Notes under the pieces: model-generated
What the model was told of the DNA's origin: nothing
The model's input: the letters and a program-made list of their open reading frames with translations, nothing else
Databases searched by the model: none
Program-made: the position numbers and the translations under genes
Origin: Bacteroidales bacterium
GTDB taxonomy: Bacteria > Bacteroidota > Bacteroidia > Bacteroidales > F082
Assembly (NCBI GenBank): GCA_017477425.1
Contig: JAFUVT010000002.1
Location: forward strand, 1 to 64,000
Direction: 5' to 3'
DNA length: 64,000 nt
Shown here: piece by piece, positions 7,508 through 15,483 of the stretch
Layout: every line of letters starts with the position of its first letter
How positions within the stretch are numbered: the first letter of the stretch is position 1

Positions 7508-8746
7508 TTAATTATTGATTTGAATTTCAACTCTTCTGTTTTGCTTGAAGTTCTCTTTTGAAGTGTTTGGAACCAATGGGTCGGTTTCCCCCTTGCTATC
7601 AATGGTGATACGATTCTCCGAAACACCTTTCGACATCAAGTATTCTTTTACAGCTTCAGCACGTTTCATGCCTTTTCTTTGGTTGATGTTCTTGTAGCCA
7701 ATTTTGCAAGTGTGACCCGTTAGAAGCACATTAACATCTGTGTATTTGTTGAGGATGTTGGCTGCTTCGTTCAAATCTGTTTTCTGCGCATCGGAGAGCT
7801 CTGTTTCGTCCAAGGCATAGCCATCAACTTTGATGATGTCCAAGTTTTGCAAGGCATTCTTTCTTTCCTCGGCAGCGCGTTGTTCTGCAAGTCTTTTTTC
7901 TTCAGCAATCCGCCTTTCTTCTTCCTCTTTTTGACGTTTTAATTCTTCTTGTCTTCTGAGTTCGGCCTGACTATCCATACCATAACGGTTCAACACCTCC
8001 TGAGGAGATTCCATTATACCCATTTTGGCCAAATAATCAGTTTTTTCTTTCTCTGACAGTTTGTCGGTTTTTGCAACTGCTAGCACATAATTAGCACAAT
8101 TCTCTAAATCTTCGTCGGTATAGTCTCTAACTCCTATATCCCTGAAATGACTTTCCATTTCTCGTTTTGCTTTTTGTTCTTCCAAGTAATTGGACCAAGA
8201 AATGGAATCTTCTATTCTATCAATGCGTTCTTTTTCAAACAGAATATCTCCTACTGCTAATATTCCCATAACAGTTGCTTTGCCCTTATCTCCTTTATAT
8301 GCTTCATCCAAACACCCAATTGCATAAGTAAGGCTTGTTTGCGCAAGATATTTTCTTCTATCATCGGGATTATTTGAATGTCTAGCTAGAGAATCGTATG
8401 ACAGAGCGTCAAGTTGTTGATACATGTTAGAAGCATCATTCCATGCAATACCTCTTTCGGTATTTGATTTGCTGACACCTAAAGCATCTCCAATCATTGA
8501 GGCATTTTTTTGGGCTTCCTCTTTGGAATAACCATTCTTCTCATAAAAATCGGCGGTTTTGCCTACCACATATGCTTCCGCAATATCACTAATACCGGTT
8601 GCCTTACACACATTTGCAATACCAGTTGCTATATCTGACACTCGATCCCAAAAACCTTTCTTTTTCTTTGGCTGCGGTTGAGCATAAATCACTGTTCCAA
8701 AGAAAAAACTGAACAAGAGCATTAAGATTGTAACTTTAGTTTTCAT
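7508..8746 (-). CDS. OmpA-family exported protein with C-terminal peptidoglycan-binding domain
   Basis: A signal peptide (to about residue 22, VIYAQ) is followed by an alpha-helical middle and a charged coiled-coil region near residues 265-300 (EELKRQKEEEERRIAEEKR). The last 110 residues form an OmpA-like domain, with the hallmarks LLTGHTCKIG, an MKRAEAVKEYL helix and NRRVEIQI, which binds the peptidoglycan peptide non-covalently. There is no N-terminal beta-barrel, so it is a periplasmic tether rather than a porin. It lies 27 bp after a lipoprotein gene and 12 bp before another exported protein, suggesting one envelope operon. Confidence 0.8.
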   Translation of the reverse strand: MKTKVTILMLLFSFFFGTVIYAQPQPKKKKGFWDRVSDIATGIANVCKATGISDIAEAYVVGKTADFYEKNGYSKEEAQKNASMIGDALGVSKSNTERGIAWNDASNMYQQLDALSYDSLARHSNNPDDRRKYLAQTSLTYAIGCLDEAYKGDKGKATVMGILAVGDILFEKERIDRIEDSISWSNYLEEQKAKREMESHFRDIGVRDYTDEDLENCANYVLAVAKTDKLSEKEKTDYLAKMGIMESPQEVLNRYGMDSQAELRRQEELKRQKEEEERRIAEEKRLAEQRAAEERKNALQNLDIIKVDGYALDETELSDAQKTDLNEAANILNKYTDVNVLLTGHTCKIGYKNINQRKGMKRAEAVKEYLMSKGVSENRITIDSKGETDPLVPNTSKENFKQNRRVEIQINN

Positions 8747-8773
8747 TTCCTTAACATTTTACCTGTTATAAAA

Positions 8774-9181
8774 TCATTTAATTTCAATGTTTTTCTGTAT
8801 TCCGAAGATATATGGAATGGAATCCTGTGAAATCAAGAACATGGCATCGGATTTATGATAAGCACCTCTATAATAGATGCTTTGGCTCTGAATATTGCTT
8901 CCTTTGATTTCAATTTTAGCTTCCTTCCTCGGATTGCCAGAGACAACATACTTGCCTTCGGCAAACTTGAAAGGAGATACAACGACTTCCTTGTCAACAA
9001 CTACCGCGTTATAGATGTCAACATCTTCGGGCGAACGGAATAGTAAACTTGTTATTACTGTGCCCCGTTCGCCGTCTTTTTCGGCTGCCGAGACTGTACT
9101 CCAAACAGTTTTCTCCAATTTGTAGCTTGCGCAACTACATAAGAGAAGCGCAAGCGATGAAATGATAAAGATTTTCTTCAT
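8774..9181 (-). CDS. Small lipoprotein, unknown function (135 aa)
   Basis: Lipobox LLLCSC at residues 12-17 makes it a lipoprotein anchored by the Cys. The remaining 118 residues are predicted beta-rich and are not recognised. It is the first intact gene before the OmpA-family protein, so it probably shares a transcript with it. Its ATG overlaps the stop of a decayed ORF (TGA at 9180-9178), as though it was once coupled to that gene. Confidence 0.6.
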   Translation of the reverse strand: MKKIFIISSLALLLCSCASYKLEKTVWSTVSAAEKDGERGTVITSLLFRSPEDVDIYNAVVVDKEVVVSPFKFAEGKYVVSGNPRKEAKIEIKGSNIQSQSIYYRGAYHKSDAMFLISQDSIPYIFGIQKNIEIK

Positions 9182-9393
9182 TGATTTGATATTTTTGGGT
9201 TAATACTCACTATGATTATTCTGTTTTCAGTAAACCTTGAAAACGTGGTCGTTTCAAAAGCGTCCAATTGATAAGTGCGACTTTTTCTAACCTCACTAAC
9301 CAATTGTTGCTCAACACCATCATTGACCTCTTCTGTTGTTTCGATAGAAACGGGATTAAAGAGGATAATCCGTAAATTATAGGATACTATTTC
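9178..9393 (-). pseudogene. Degenerate copy of the neighbouring exported-protein gene
   Basis: The minus strand is open from about 9402 to TGA at 9180-9178, but lacks a start codon and signal peptide. Its segment LVSEVRKSRTYQL aligns with GSEVGKGCYSV of the protein at 9387-9749, and the DNA beneath matches at about 18 of 21 bases (AGTGAGGTTAGAAAAAGTCGC against AGTGAGGTTGGAAAAGGTTGC). I read it as a 5'-truncated, diverged duplicate. It could instead be a chance open frame; the in-frame DNA similarity argues against that. Confidence 0.4.
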
Positions 9394-9749
9394 ACAGAAG
9401 TTATTTTAATTCTTTTTGCCTCACAGCCAGATGAACATGTGCGGCACGCCGCAGTTTTAGAAAGTGTTTCTGTGGTTTCAGAATGATAACCTTGCGAAGT
9501 AGCACCAGGAACAGAATAGCAACCTTTTCCAACCTCACTGCCTTGGGCATTGTAAACACTGACGCAGACTTCTACTGATTTTGTGGAATTGTTGTAAAAT
9601 GTGATAGTTGAAGAGGTTTGACTGTCAGCTGAAACAGAGACGAGAACTGTGTTACCAGAATCACCTGGAACACTTGCTCTATCTTGTTGTGCGTTTGCAG
9701 CAAAGGAAATACCAATCAGTGCAACCAAAACTAATAATACTTTTTTCAT
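9387..9749 (-). CDS. Small exported Ser/Thr- and Cys-rich protein (120 aa)
   Basis: A signal peptide ending SFAANAQ is followed by about 100 residues of predicted beta-sandwich character (VLVSVSADSQTSSTITFYNN). The C-terminus holds a cluster of Cys (CRTCSSGCEAKR), suited to disulfides or metal binding. No family is recognised. A promoter (TACTTTTG, 9820-9813 on the minus strand) lies about 64 bp upstream. Downstream is a decayed copy of the same gene, so this family has been duplicated locally. Confidence 0.6.
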   Translation of the reverse strand: MKKVLLVLVALIGISFAANAQQDRASVPGDSGNTVLVSVSADSQTSSTITFYNNSTKSVEVCVSVYNAQGSEVGKGCYSVPGATSQGYHSETTETLSKTAACRTCSSGCEAKRIKITSVK

Positions 9750-9812
9750 TTCTTCTTTTGCCCAGTTCTATCCCATCGGGCACATCGGTTTTAAGGTTAA
9801 TTTGACACGGAG

Positions 9813-9820
9813 CAAAAGTA
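9813..9820 (-). promoter_or_regulatory. -7 box for the exported protein at 9749
   Basis: TACTTTTG on the minus strand followed by GC, the usual Bacteroidota -7 form. The rest of 9821-9990 shows no gene I can support. Confidence 0.5.
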
Positions 9821-9993
9821 GATAGAAACAGCATACGGCGTTCATTTTCAGCGTCAACCAGTTGGAGCGAAAAATGATGCTTTTTTGTTGTCGGAAGTGT
9901 AAACACAGTATTGACAGAATCCATTTATGGAGTTTTGGCTTGAATTTGATTCAGATTTGTAAAAGATTTGTTTTCATTGAAAACCAGCAATAT

Positions 9994-10080
9994 ACCCGAC
10001 AGCAAACGACAACAAACGATTACTGTCGACAACAAACGTTTAATCAACGGGTTATTATTGACGGATGGCGTTTCTTTGCA
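9994..10080 (+). promoter_or_regulatory. Shared upstream element, copy 1 (of 3), before a BECR-type gene
   Basis: Matches the elements at 27671-27748 and 28620-28696: CGACAGCAAACGAC, then CTGTCGAC, ACAAACGTTT, CAACGG, TTGAC and a terminal TTTCTTTGCA that serves as a -7 box. It contains the inverted repeat CGACAG/CTGTCG and repeated CAAACG units. Unlike the other two copies, it carries about 11 extra bases (an additional AACAAACGAT unit) between the two halves of the inverted repeat. The ATG of the gene follows 27 bp later. It is probably promoter plus operator for a common regulator. Confidence 0.75.
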
Positions 10081-10106
10081 GTGTGATAACCAAAAGTATT
10101 ATTGTT

Positions 10107-10571
10107 ATGGAAATACCGGAATACGTTTATGGCATCCCAACGGAGAAAGGCAGAAGTGCTGAAAGACGCCATTTGATTGGGAATTATTATGAATCGCTTT
10201 GGAAAGAACTACAGCGAGAAAACGGTTCAAACTGGGTTTTTAATCATTACTTGGGCGTGACCGTCCTTGTCAAAAAAGGAGAGAGCGACAAGAAAACAAT
10301 CAATCGAGCATCGGCTGATTGGAGGTCGACTTTTGCCGTGAAACACCTGAAAGAAGTGATTTCGTTGGCTCGCGGGAGAGAAGATGCCTCAATTTATGTG
10401 GAGCCAAAAAAGGGAACCCAGAAAAAGAATGGTTACAAGAACATGGTGTTACTGTACTATACATTTGAAAATCAGCAGATTGAATATCTTAATTTTACCA
10501 TCAAGCTAACCATCGGAATCAAAAGCGATGGAGGTCATGTACAATATTGTGTAAACAAGGTGGAGGTATAA
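10107..10571 (+). CDS. Free-standing LPD3/BECR-like putative nuclease domain protein, locus 1 (154 aa)
   Basis: 154 residues from the ATG at 10107 (an upstream in-frame ATG at 10065 lies inside the promoter and is rejected). The segment RASADWRSTFAVKHLKEVISLA, then a beta-rich half (NMVLLYYTF, FTIKLTIGIKSDGGHVQYCV), resembles the LPD3/barnase-EndoU-colicin E5-RelE fold domains seen at the C-termini of phage and ICE polyvalent proteins; these are predicted RNases. There is no signal peptide. The link to the proteins at 27771 and 28718 is through shared flanking DNA, not clear sequence identity. Catalytic residues are not assigned. It may be a toxin or effector induced through the shared element. 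Confidence 0.5.
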   Translation: MEIPEYVYGIPTEKGRSAERRHLIGNYYESLWKELQRENGSNWVFNHYLGVTVLVKKGESDKKTINRASADWRSTFAVKHLKEVISLARGREDASIYVEPKKGTQKKNGYKNMVLLYYTFENQQIEYLNFTIKLTIGIKSDGGHVQYCVNKVEV

Positions 10572-10636
10572 AAACAAAATCAATCGTATCCAGCGATTAC
10601 CTCACCAATGGTTCGGAACACATACGATTGACTTTC
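10570..10636 (-). ncRNA. Putative convergent small RNA, locus 1
   Basis: On the minus strand a TAATTTTG -7 box (10650-10643) with TTG 21 bp upstream would start an RNA near 10636. About 50 nt later CAATCGTAT/ATACGATTG (10581-10589 and 10622-10630 on plus) form a stem followed by ATTTTGTTTTT, an intrinsic terminator just at the 3' end of the nuclease gene. The 15 bases CTGCAAAATTACAAC around the -7 box are identical at the two other loci. Here the TAA of the box is also the stop codon of the GSCFA gene. Confidence 0.4.
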
Positions 10637-10647
10637 TGCCTGCAAAA

Positions 10648-11616
10648 TTACAACATTTCCCCAATACCACACAAGTTGTCGAGAGAAATATTTGGAAAAT
10701 CTTTCCGTAACACTTCGATTTTCTGTTTTTTGAGTGCCTCAAACCGCTTGAAAGCCTCGCTCTTGGGAAACACTGGCCTATGCTGCAGCATCTGCTTCAC
10801 TTCGGCAGCTGCCTTCATGGCAGGCTTTTCAGCAGGGTCGATGGCGAAATCCACAAAGCGTTCCCAGATGTGCCGCACGGCCTGCTCGGTGGGATGCACC
10901 ATGTCCTCCTTGTAGAAACGGTAGTCGCGCAGCTCGTCCATCATAATTTCATAGGCAGGGAAATAATGGGCGTTGCCAAACGTCTTGCACACTTCGTCGA
11001 CAGCCAACAACAACGTCGCCTTGCTTAGTTGGTTCCCGTGTAGGCCGTCTTTCAAATGCCGCAAAGGCGACACGGTGAAGACGAACTGCTTGTCAGGATA
11101 CATCTTGGCCAAGCCCGAGAGGACCGCCACGGAAGTCGGCACCGAAAGACTCATCCTATCAAACTGCCAAGCAGGCAACTTGTGGCAGTTGGCGACCACC
11201 TCTTGCGTTTCGCGCGAGCGATACACCCACGATGTACCCAAACTGATGATGATCCACCGGGCATTATGAAAATGCTCGTGCGCCGCCGAAAGACTGGAAT
11301 TGACTCTTTCCAGCAGAGCCTCCTCGGTCGGCTGCCAAAAAGTCGTATTATGGCTGAACGTGCAATAATACCCCTCCCCTGTTTGGATGACTTCTTCGTG
11401 GGCAAAGGGTCGCCCATGAGCCATTCGATGGACGGCATTGGCCACACTGACGGGATTATACAACACGCCGAAAGGATTCACCAGCGCATCGAAGCCCAAG
11501 CCATGGCACAGATGGCCCACCTCGTCGGCGAAGCAGGAGCCCAAAAAGAGCAAACCATCGCCGTAGCGTATGGTTTGCTCCATAGGTTGAATCTTTATTT
11601 CGGTCTGAAGCATCAT
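10648..11616 (-). CDS. GSCFA domain protein
   Basis: A 322-residue protein that opens with the family's namesake motif, GDGLLFLGSCFADEVG, near residue 20; G-S-C-F-A defines the GSCFA family, an SGNH-hydrolase-like fold. A later GTSWVYRS (about residue 150) and a C-terminal DMVHPTEQAVRHIW, with the His of an SGNH block, support an esterase-like active site. The substrate is unknown. No signal peptide, so it is cytoplasmic. Its ATG overlaps the TGA of trxB (ATGA at 11616-11613), so it is translationally coupled to thioredoxin reductase, a recurrent Bacteroidales-style arrangement to my reading but not one that fixes a role. Confidence 0.85.
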   Translation of the reverse strand: MMLQTEIKIQPMEQTIRYGDGLLFLGSCFADEVGHLCHGLGFDALVNPFGVLYNPVSVANAVHRMAHGRPFAHEEVIQTGEGYYCTFSHNTTFWQPTEEALLERVNSSLSAAHEHFHNARWIIISLGTSWVYRSRETQEVVANCHKLPAWQFDRMSLSVPTSVAVLSGLAKMYPDKQFVFTVSPLRHLKDGLHGNQLSKATLLLAVDEVCKTFGNAHYFPAYEIMMDELRDYRFYKEDMVHPTEQAVRHIWERFVDFAIDPAEKPAMKAAAEVKQMLQHRPVFPKSEAFKRFEALKKQKIEVLRKDFPNISLDNLCGIGEML

Positions 11617-12554
11617 TTGTTCGCCATCAGGAAGCGTTCCACTTCGATGCCAGCCATGGCACCCGTACCGGCAGCCACGATGGCTTGACGATAAATACGG
11701 TCCTGGCAGTCGCCGCAGGCAAAGATGCCCTCCACGTTGGTAGCCGTCGATTTCGGCTTGGTGATGATGTAGCCTTCCTCATCCATATCGAGAACACCCT
11801 TGAAAGGCTCCGTATTGGGCGTGTGGCCGATGGCCTCGAAGAAACCGTCCACATAGATAGTGCGTTCCTCTTTCGTATCGCTATGATACAAGACCGCGCC
11901 CTTCAATTTCTTCATAAAACCTTGCTGTTCGCCAAAGAGTTCCTTGGTCTGGTGTTTCCACAGCACTTCAATATTGGGCGTATTGAGCACACGGTGCTGC
12001 ATGGCCTTGGAGGCGCGCAACACGTCACGGCGGACGATGAGATAGACCTTGTTGCATAGCTTGGCCAAATAAGTGGCGTCTTCGCAGGCTGTGTCGCCAC
12101 CGCCGACCACCGCCACGTCTTTCCCTTTATAGAAAAAGCCGTCGCAAGTGGCACAAGCCGACACACCGCCGCCCTTAAATTCTTCCTCGGTCGGCAAACC
12201 CAGATAGCGTGCCGCCGCTCCCGTCGAGACGATGATGCTGTCGGCCAACAGTTCGCCGTCGTATTCCGTCGTCACCTTGAAGGGGCGTTGACTGACATCG
12301 ATGCCAGTCACTTCGCCTTCGCGGATCTCAGCGCCAAAACGCAGCGCCTGTTGGCGTATTTCCTTCATCATATCCGGGCCTTTCACGCCGTTCGGATAGC
12401 CTGGAAAGTTCTCGATTTCGGTGGTTTGGGTCAGTTGTCCGCCCGGTTGCATACCTTCATAGATGACGGTTTTCACATCGGCGCGACCCGTATAGATGGC
12501 AGCGGTATAGCCCGCAGGGCCTGAGCCAATAATCAGACATTCAATATGTTCCAT
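11613..12554 (-). CDS. trxB: Thioredoxin-disulfide reductase
   Basis: A 313-residue flavoprotein of usual length for bacterial low-molecular-weight TrxB. It shows the FAD-binding GSGPAGYTAAIY near the N-terminus, the redox-active CATC at about residues 136-139, the NADPH-binding GGGDTACEDA, and the C-terminal FAD motif GIFACGDCQDRIYRQ. It uses NADPH to reduce thioredoxin in the cytoplasm. It is the first gene of a two-gene unit with the GSCFA protein, read from a TACCTTTG promoter (12610-12603). Confidence 0.97.
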   Translation of the reverse strand: MEHIECLIIGSGPAGYTAAIYTGRADVKTVIYEGMQPGGQLTQTTEIENFPGYPNGVKGPDMMKEIRQQALRFGAEIREGEVTGIDVSQRPFKVTTEYDGELLADSIIVSTGAAARYLGLPTEEEFKGGGVSACATCDGFFYKGKDVAVVGGGDTACEDATYLAKLCNKVYLIVRRDVLRASKAMQHRVLNTPNIEVLWKHQTKELFGEQQGFMKKLKGAVLYHSDTKEERTIYVDGFFEAIGHTPNTEPFKGVLDMDEEGYIITKPKSTATNVEGIFACGDCQDRIYRQAIVAAGTGAMAGIEVERFLMANK

Positions 12555-12602
12555 AGTCGTAAGTTGTAAGTTGTTCAGTTATTCAGTTGACTTTATTTGG
12601 TG

Positions 12603-12630
12603 CAAAGGTAACTTTTTTTTCGGAAAGTGA
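12603..12630 (-). promoter_or_regulatory. trxB promoter, back to back with the tRNA promoter
   Basis: TACCTTTG on the minus strand (CAAAGGTA at 12603-12610) with TTG 21 bp upstream on that strand. The leader is about 45 nt. Only some 45 bp separate this box from the TATCTTTG box of the divergent tRNA. Confidence 0.7.
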
Positions 12631-12652
12631 ACAACGATTCAAAAAAAGTTCC

Positions 12653-12660
12653 TATCTTTG
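12653..12660 (+). promoter_or_regulatory. -7 box of the tRNA-Pro promoter
   Basis: TATCTTTG followed by CAG, 17 bp before the first base of the tRNA, the usual geometry for a Bacteroidota tRNA promoter. Confidence 0.7.
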
Positions 12661-12676
12661 CAGCCGCAAAAGCAAT

Positions 12677-12750
12677 CGGGGTGTGGTGCAGTTGGCTAGC
12701 ATTCTTGCATGGGGTGCAAGCGGTCGCCCGTTCGAGTCGGGCCACTCCGA
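12677..12750 (+). tRNA. tRNA-Pro (anticodon GGG)
   Basis: Complete cloverleaf: acceptor CGGGGTG pairs with CACTCCG (one G-T), D stem GTGC/GCAT with an AGTTGGCTA loop, anticodon stem CTTGC/GCAAG with loop ATGGGGT giving anticodon GGG, T stem GCCCG/CGGGC with TTCGAGT, discriminator A. CCA is not encoded (the next bases are CAAAA). It reads Pro codons CCC and CCU. Confidence 0.95.
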
Positions 12751-12751
12751 C

Positions 12752-12786
12752 AAAAGCAGCAGAAGTTTCTGCTGCTTTTTTGTTTT
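12752..12786 (+). terminator. Terminator of tRNA-Pro
   Basis: AAAAGCAGCAGA pairs with TCTGCTGCTTTT across a 4-base loop, followed by a run of T. It begins two bases after the tRNA. Confidence 0.85.
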
Positions 12787-12810
12787 TGGTCGCCGCACAC
12801 GACAGCACAA

Positions 12811-12842
12811 AAAAAAGGACACCCTCGCGGATGTCCTTTTCT
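12811..12842 (-). terminator. Terminator of the T9SS operon
   Basis: AAAAGGACA (12813-12821) and TGTCCTTTT (12832-12840) form a stem with a GC-rich inner part; on the minus strand it ends in a long T run. It lies 18 bp beyond the gldN stop. Confidence 0.75.
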
Positions 12843-12860
12843 GTTCAAATTGTCATACCA

Positions 12861-13703
12861 TCAATATTCCCAAAGGCTTTGCTCGAAGTCGAACATTTCA
12901 TTCTTGATACGCTCCGATTCATAGAGTGCATCAATGTTGAAAGCGTAGGAGTTGATGTAGCGGTCGTAAACGTTCTCTTCCTTGATGATATAGCTGTCGA
13001 AGATACGTTTTTGGAAGACTTCGTCGTAAGTGCGACGCTGTGCCGAGTTGTTGCGGTTGAAGGCAAGGGCTTTGGCCAAAACGTCTCTCGAATCCTCGTA
13101 AGGCACCCAGCACACCTGTGACAAGCCACCGTCATCGTCGACAACGATGGGACCCAGAGCGATGATGCGAACCAGGAACTGCGACAATTTCTTGTCGAAA
13201 TACCAGTCTTCCTTGATGCGCAGACGCGTCACATTGAGCAAACGGTCCTTGAAGGCGATCTCGTTAGGCACTTCCTCGCCATCCTTCCAGATGACCGGCG
13301 GGTCGCCAATTTTCGTGTTTTCTTTTTCAAAATCAGCCAAGGTCAAGGGGGTCACCATGTCGTCGATGTTGTTTTCGACGCGATAGGGCGTGATGTCACC
13401 GCTTTGGATGCCATCATAAATCACCGTGATGAGGTTTCTCCAGTCCTCGGTTGGATTGATTGGGTAGTAGAACACTTGATTGATCTTCTGACGGAAGTCG
13501 ATTTCCCTGATCACCGTCTTCTTCCACATGACGTCGGATTCGACAATCTCTTGGAGCGGCGAAGGGGCCTTTTCGTTCATGATTTGCTGCTGGCCCGAAA
13601 GAATGCTGTTCTTCGGCGGCTTGATGTCGGTCGTCTGGGCGTTGAGGCTCAAGCTACCAAGGAGTACCGCGAGGGTCAACATGGAAACAAGTGTCTTTTT
13701 CAT
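12861..13703 (-). CDS. gldN: Type IX secretion / gliding protein GldN (PorN)
   Basis: 280 residues with an N-terminal signal peptide (to about residue 22, SLNAQ). In the type IX secretion system PorN/GldN forms, with the lipoprotein PorK, the large periplasmic ring attached under the outer membrane. Length, the Trp- and Asp-rich sequence and its place directly after gldM fit the family. A Pro-rich linker after the signal peptide is also typical. It is the last gene of the porP-gldK-gldL-gldM-gldN unit; a terminator follows at 12811-12842. Confidence 0.9.
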   Translation of the reverse strand: MKKTLVSMLTLAVLLGSLSLNAQTTDIKPPKNSILSGQQQIMNEKAPSPLQEIVESDVMWKKTVIREIDFRQKINQVFYYPINPTEDWRNLITVIYDGIQSGDITPYRVENNIDDMVTPLTLADFEKENTKIGDPPVIWKDGEEVPNEIAFKDRLLNVTRLRIKEDWYFDKKLSQFLVRIIALGPIVVDDDGGLSQVCWVPYEDSRDVLAKALAFNRNNSAQRRTYDEVFQKRIFDSYIIKEENVYDRYINSYAFNIDALYESERIKNEMFDFEQSLWEY

Positions 13704-13726
13704 CTTATAAAAGTTTTAGTCGTTCA

Positions 13727-15439
13727 TTATTTAATTTCGACACCGATAGGTGTTTCGAGGGTCTTGGTCTTGCCGTCGTTACCACGCACCTGAATGGCGG
13801 TGAAGAGGAACGTATCACCCACGTTCGAACCGCTGATGGCCGTCTTCATCTCATCGGTGAAGGCGCCGCCGTTGGCCTTGGCTTCCTTGGTGGTACCGCT
13901 CTTGGTCTTATAACGGAAGGTGTAACCGACCACATCATAATGGACACCATCGAAGTCGAAGTCCTTCATTTCAGCTTCCACACGGTTGGCGGCCAGCAGG
14001 GCACTCTTCGAGACGAGGCCGTTTTGGACGTTACGGATAAGAGCTGTAGGCTTAGGCAGGTCTTTCACACGGAACTTCATGCTGCCGAGGCTTGAGCCAC
14101 CTGAGCTGACGCTGATGGTCACCTCGTTGGCCTCGCCGGGACGCAGGTTATAAGTACCGTTGCCCGTCCTGGTCAGTGAACCTCCGCTGGCAGTGGCTGA
14201 AATCTCGCCACCGACACCACCACCGACAGCAATCGGGTTGTCGATACCGCGGTAGACCACGTTCATCTTCGTAGCTGAAACTGACACCGCAGGAGGAGCT
14301 ACGACGAAGGAGCCTTGGAACGGGAACTCTTCCATCTGGTTGGTGGAAGGATCGAGCATGTCGATGACACCCGTGTAGTTGTGCGAGCCAACGCCGACGT
14401 TCCATTCCAACGGAATCACGCCTTGGGCATCGCTGGTGTAAACCTTTTCGGCACCACCGTCCAACTTGACGCGGGCGGTCAGTTGCGAGTTCTTCCAAGC
14501 GGTCACCATGGCTTGGGCTTTGTAGGTCTGGCCAGAGAGGAGGTAACCACTCTCGGCGAACACCTTGGCACCAATTTCGTCGAAGGTGAAGTCTTGGGCG
14601 TGAATGTCCGACATCAATTCCGAAACGGCGTTCATCTCGGCGGTTTGGGCCTCGGAGATAATCTTGTTCAACAGGGTGACGTCGGCAACCAATACGGTGT
14701 GGTGGAAGTTGTGGTACTCCCAGCTATCCTGAACAGCATCAGATGCTTCAGAATACTTAATCTTGGCACCGTAGTATTCACCTTCAAGCGGCAGTTTTTT
14801 CAGCTCGCCCTTGATGTCTTGCTGCTCAACATATTCTCTCGGTCCATAAATACTGTCGGTAATCAAACCAATCTGATTCAGGTGCTCAGGGCCAATAGCC
14901 TTGATCACCTCGCCACGGAAGTGACGAATCTTTTCTGCAAGTTCGTAGGCTCTACCACCGTTGCCCGGGCCTTCAGGATTACCCATCATATACTCGGTAG
15001 GTTGGTTGTAGCCGTCTCTTGATTTAATCTTCGAGGTATTGATGTTGAAGAACTTACGGCCATAGTTCATCGTATCGGGGGTTTCAAGCAAGCCTTCCGT
15101 TACGGCAGTGGCGTAATCCTTTTGCTCCACCTTCTTCACCAAGTCCCACTTCAGGGCCTCGACGTAGTTGATGAGGTCGTTGGCTTCCTCTCGCAAAGCC
15201 TGGGCTTGTTCCCAATAGGGACCCACCTTTTCCTTATCCAAGCCGTATTGCTCTTCAAAGGCGGCGTATTTCTGGTTGATCTGCTGCGAGAGGGTGATAT
15301 TCGTAGCTTGAACACCTTCGTTCACGGTGTCGAAGGCATCCAAGATGTCTTTCGAGACATTCATGGCTAACAAGGCAGTGTAGACCAGGTACATCATACC
15401 GATCATTTTCTGTCTTGGGGTTTCTTTTGCGCCTGACAT
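13727..15439 (-). CDS. gldM: Type IX secretion motor protein GldM (PorM)
   Basis: 570 residues. A single N-terminal membrane helix at about residues 13-32 (MIGMMYLVYTALLAMNVS) follows the conserved SGAKETPRQK start; the rest is a chain of periplasmic domains ending in beta-rich repeats (residues about 330-570). GldM spans the periplasm and transmits rotation or force from the GldL motor to the PorK-PorN ring. It is at the family's usual length and intact. It is 44 bp downstream of gldL and 23 bp upstream of gldN. Confidence 0.95.
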   Translation of the reverse strand: MSGAKETPRQKMIGMMYLVYTALLAMNVSKDILDAFDTVNEGVQATNITLSQQINQKYAAFEEQYGLDKEKVGPYWEQAQALREEANDLINYVEALKWDLVKKVEQKDYATAVTEGLLETPDTMNYGRKFFNINTSKIKSRDGYNQPTEYMMGNPEGPGNGGRAYELAEKIRHFRGEVIKAIGPEHLNQIGLITDSIYGPREYVEQQDIKGELKKLPLEGEYYGAKIKYSEASDAVQDSWEYHNFHHTVLVADVTLLNKIISEAQTAEMNAVSELMSDIHAQDFTFDEIGAKVFAESGYLLSGQTYKAQAMVTAWKNSQLTARVKLDGGAEKVYTSDAQGVIPLEWNVGVGSHNYTGVIDMLDPSTNQMEEFPFQGSFVVAPPAVSVSATKMNVVYRGIDNPIAVGGGVGGEISATASGGSLTRTGNGTYNLRPGEANEVTISVSSGGSSLGSMKFRVKDLPKPTALIRNVQNGLVSKSALLAANRVEAEMKDFDFDGVHYDVVGYTFRYKTKSGTTKEAKANGGAFTDEMKTAISGSNVGDTFLFTAIQVRGNDGKTKTLETPIGVEIK

Positions 15440-15483
15440 ATTCTTACTCCTTTTTTATATTAAACAAACAGGTTTGAGTAGAA

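Noticed and set aside
10049..10080. TTGAC in the shared element as the -33 box
   Set aside because: It is only about 8 bp from the -7 box, while the usual spacer is 19-21. It is more likely part of an operator.
10107..10571. Treating the locus 1 protein as a clear homologue of the other two nuclease proteins
   Set aside because: The proteins do not align convincingly; only flanking DNA and proposed fold class are shared.
12687..12750. Other anticodon readings of the tRNA
   Set aside because: Only the reading with a 7-base ATGGGGT loop gives all four stems; this fixes GGG, Pro.
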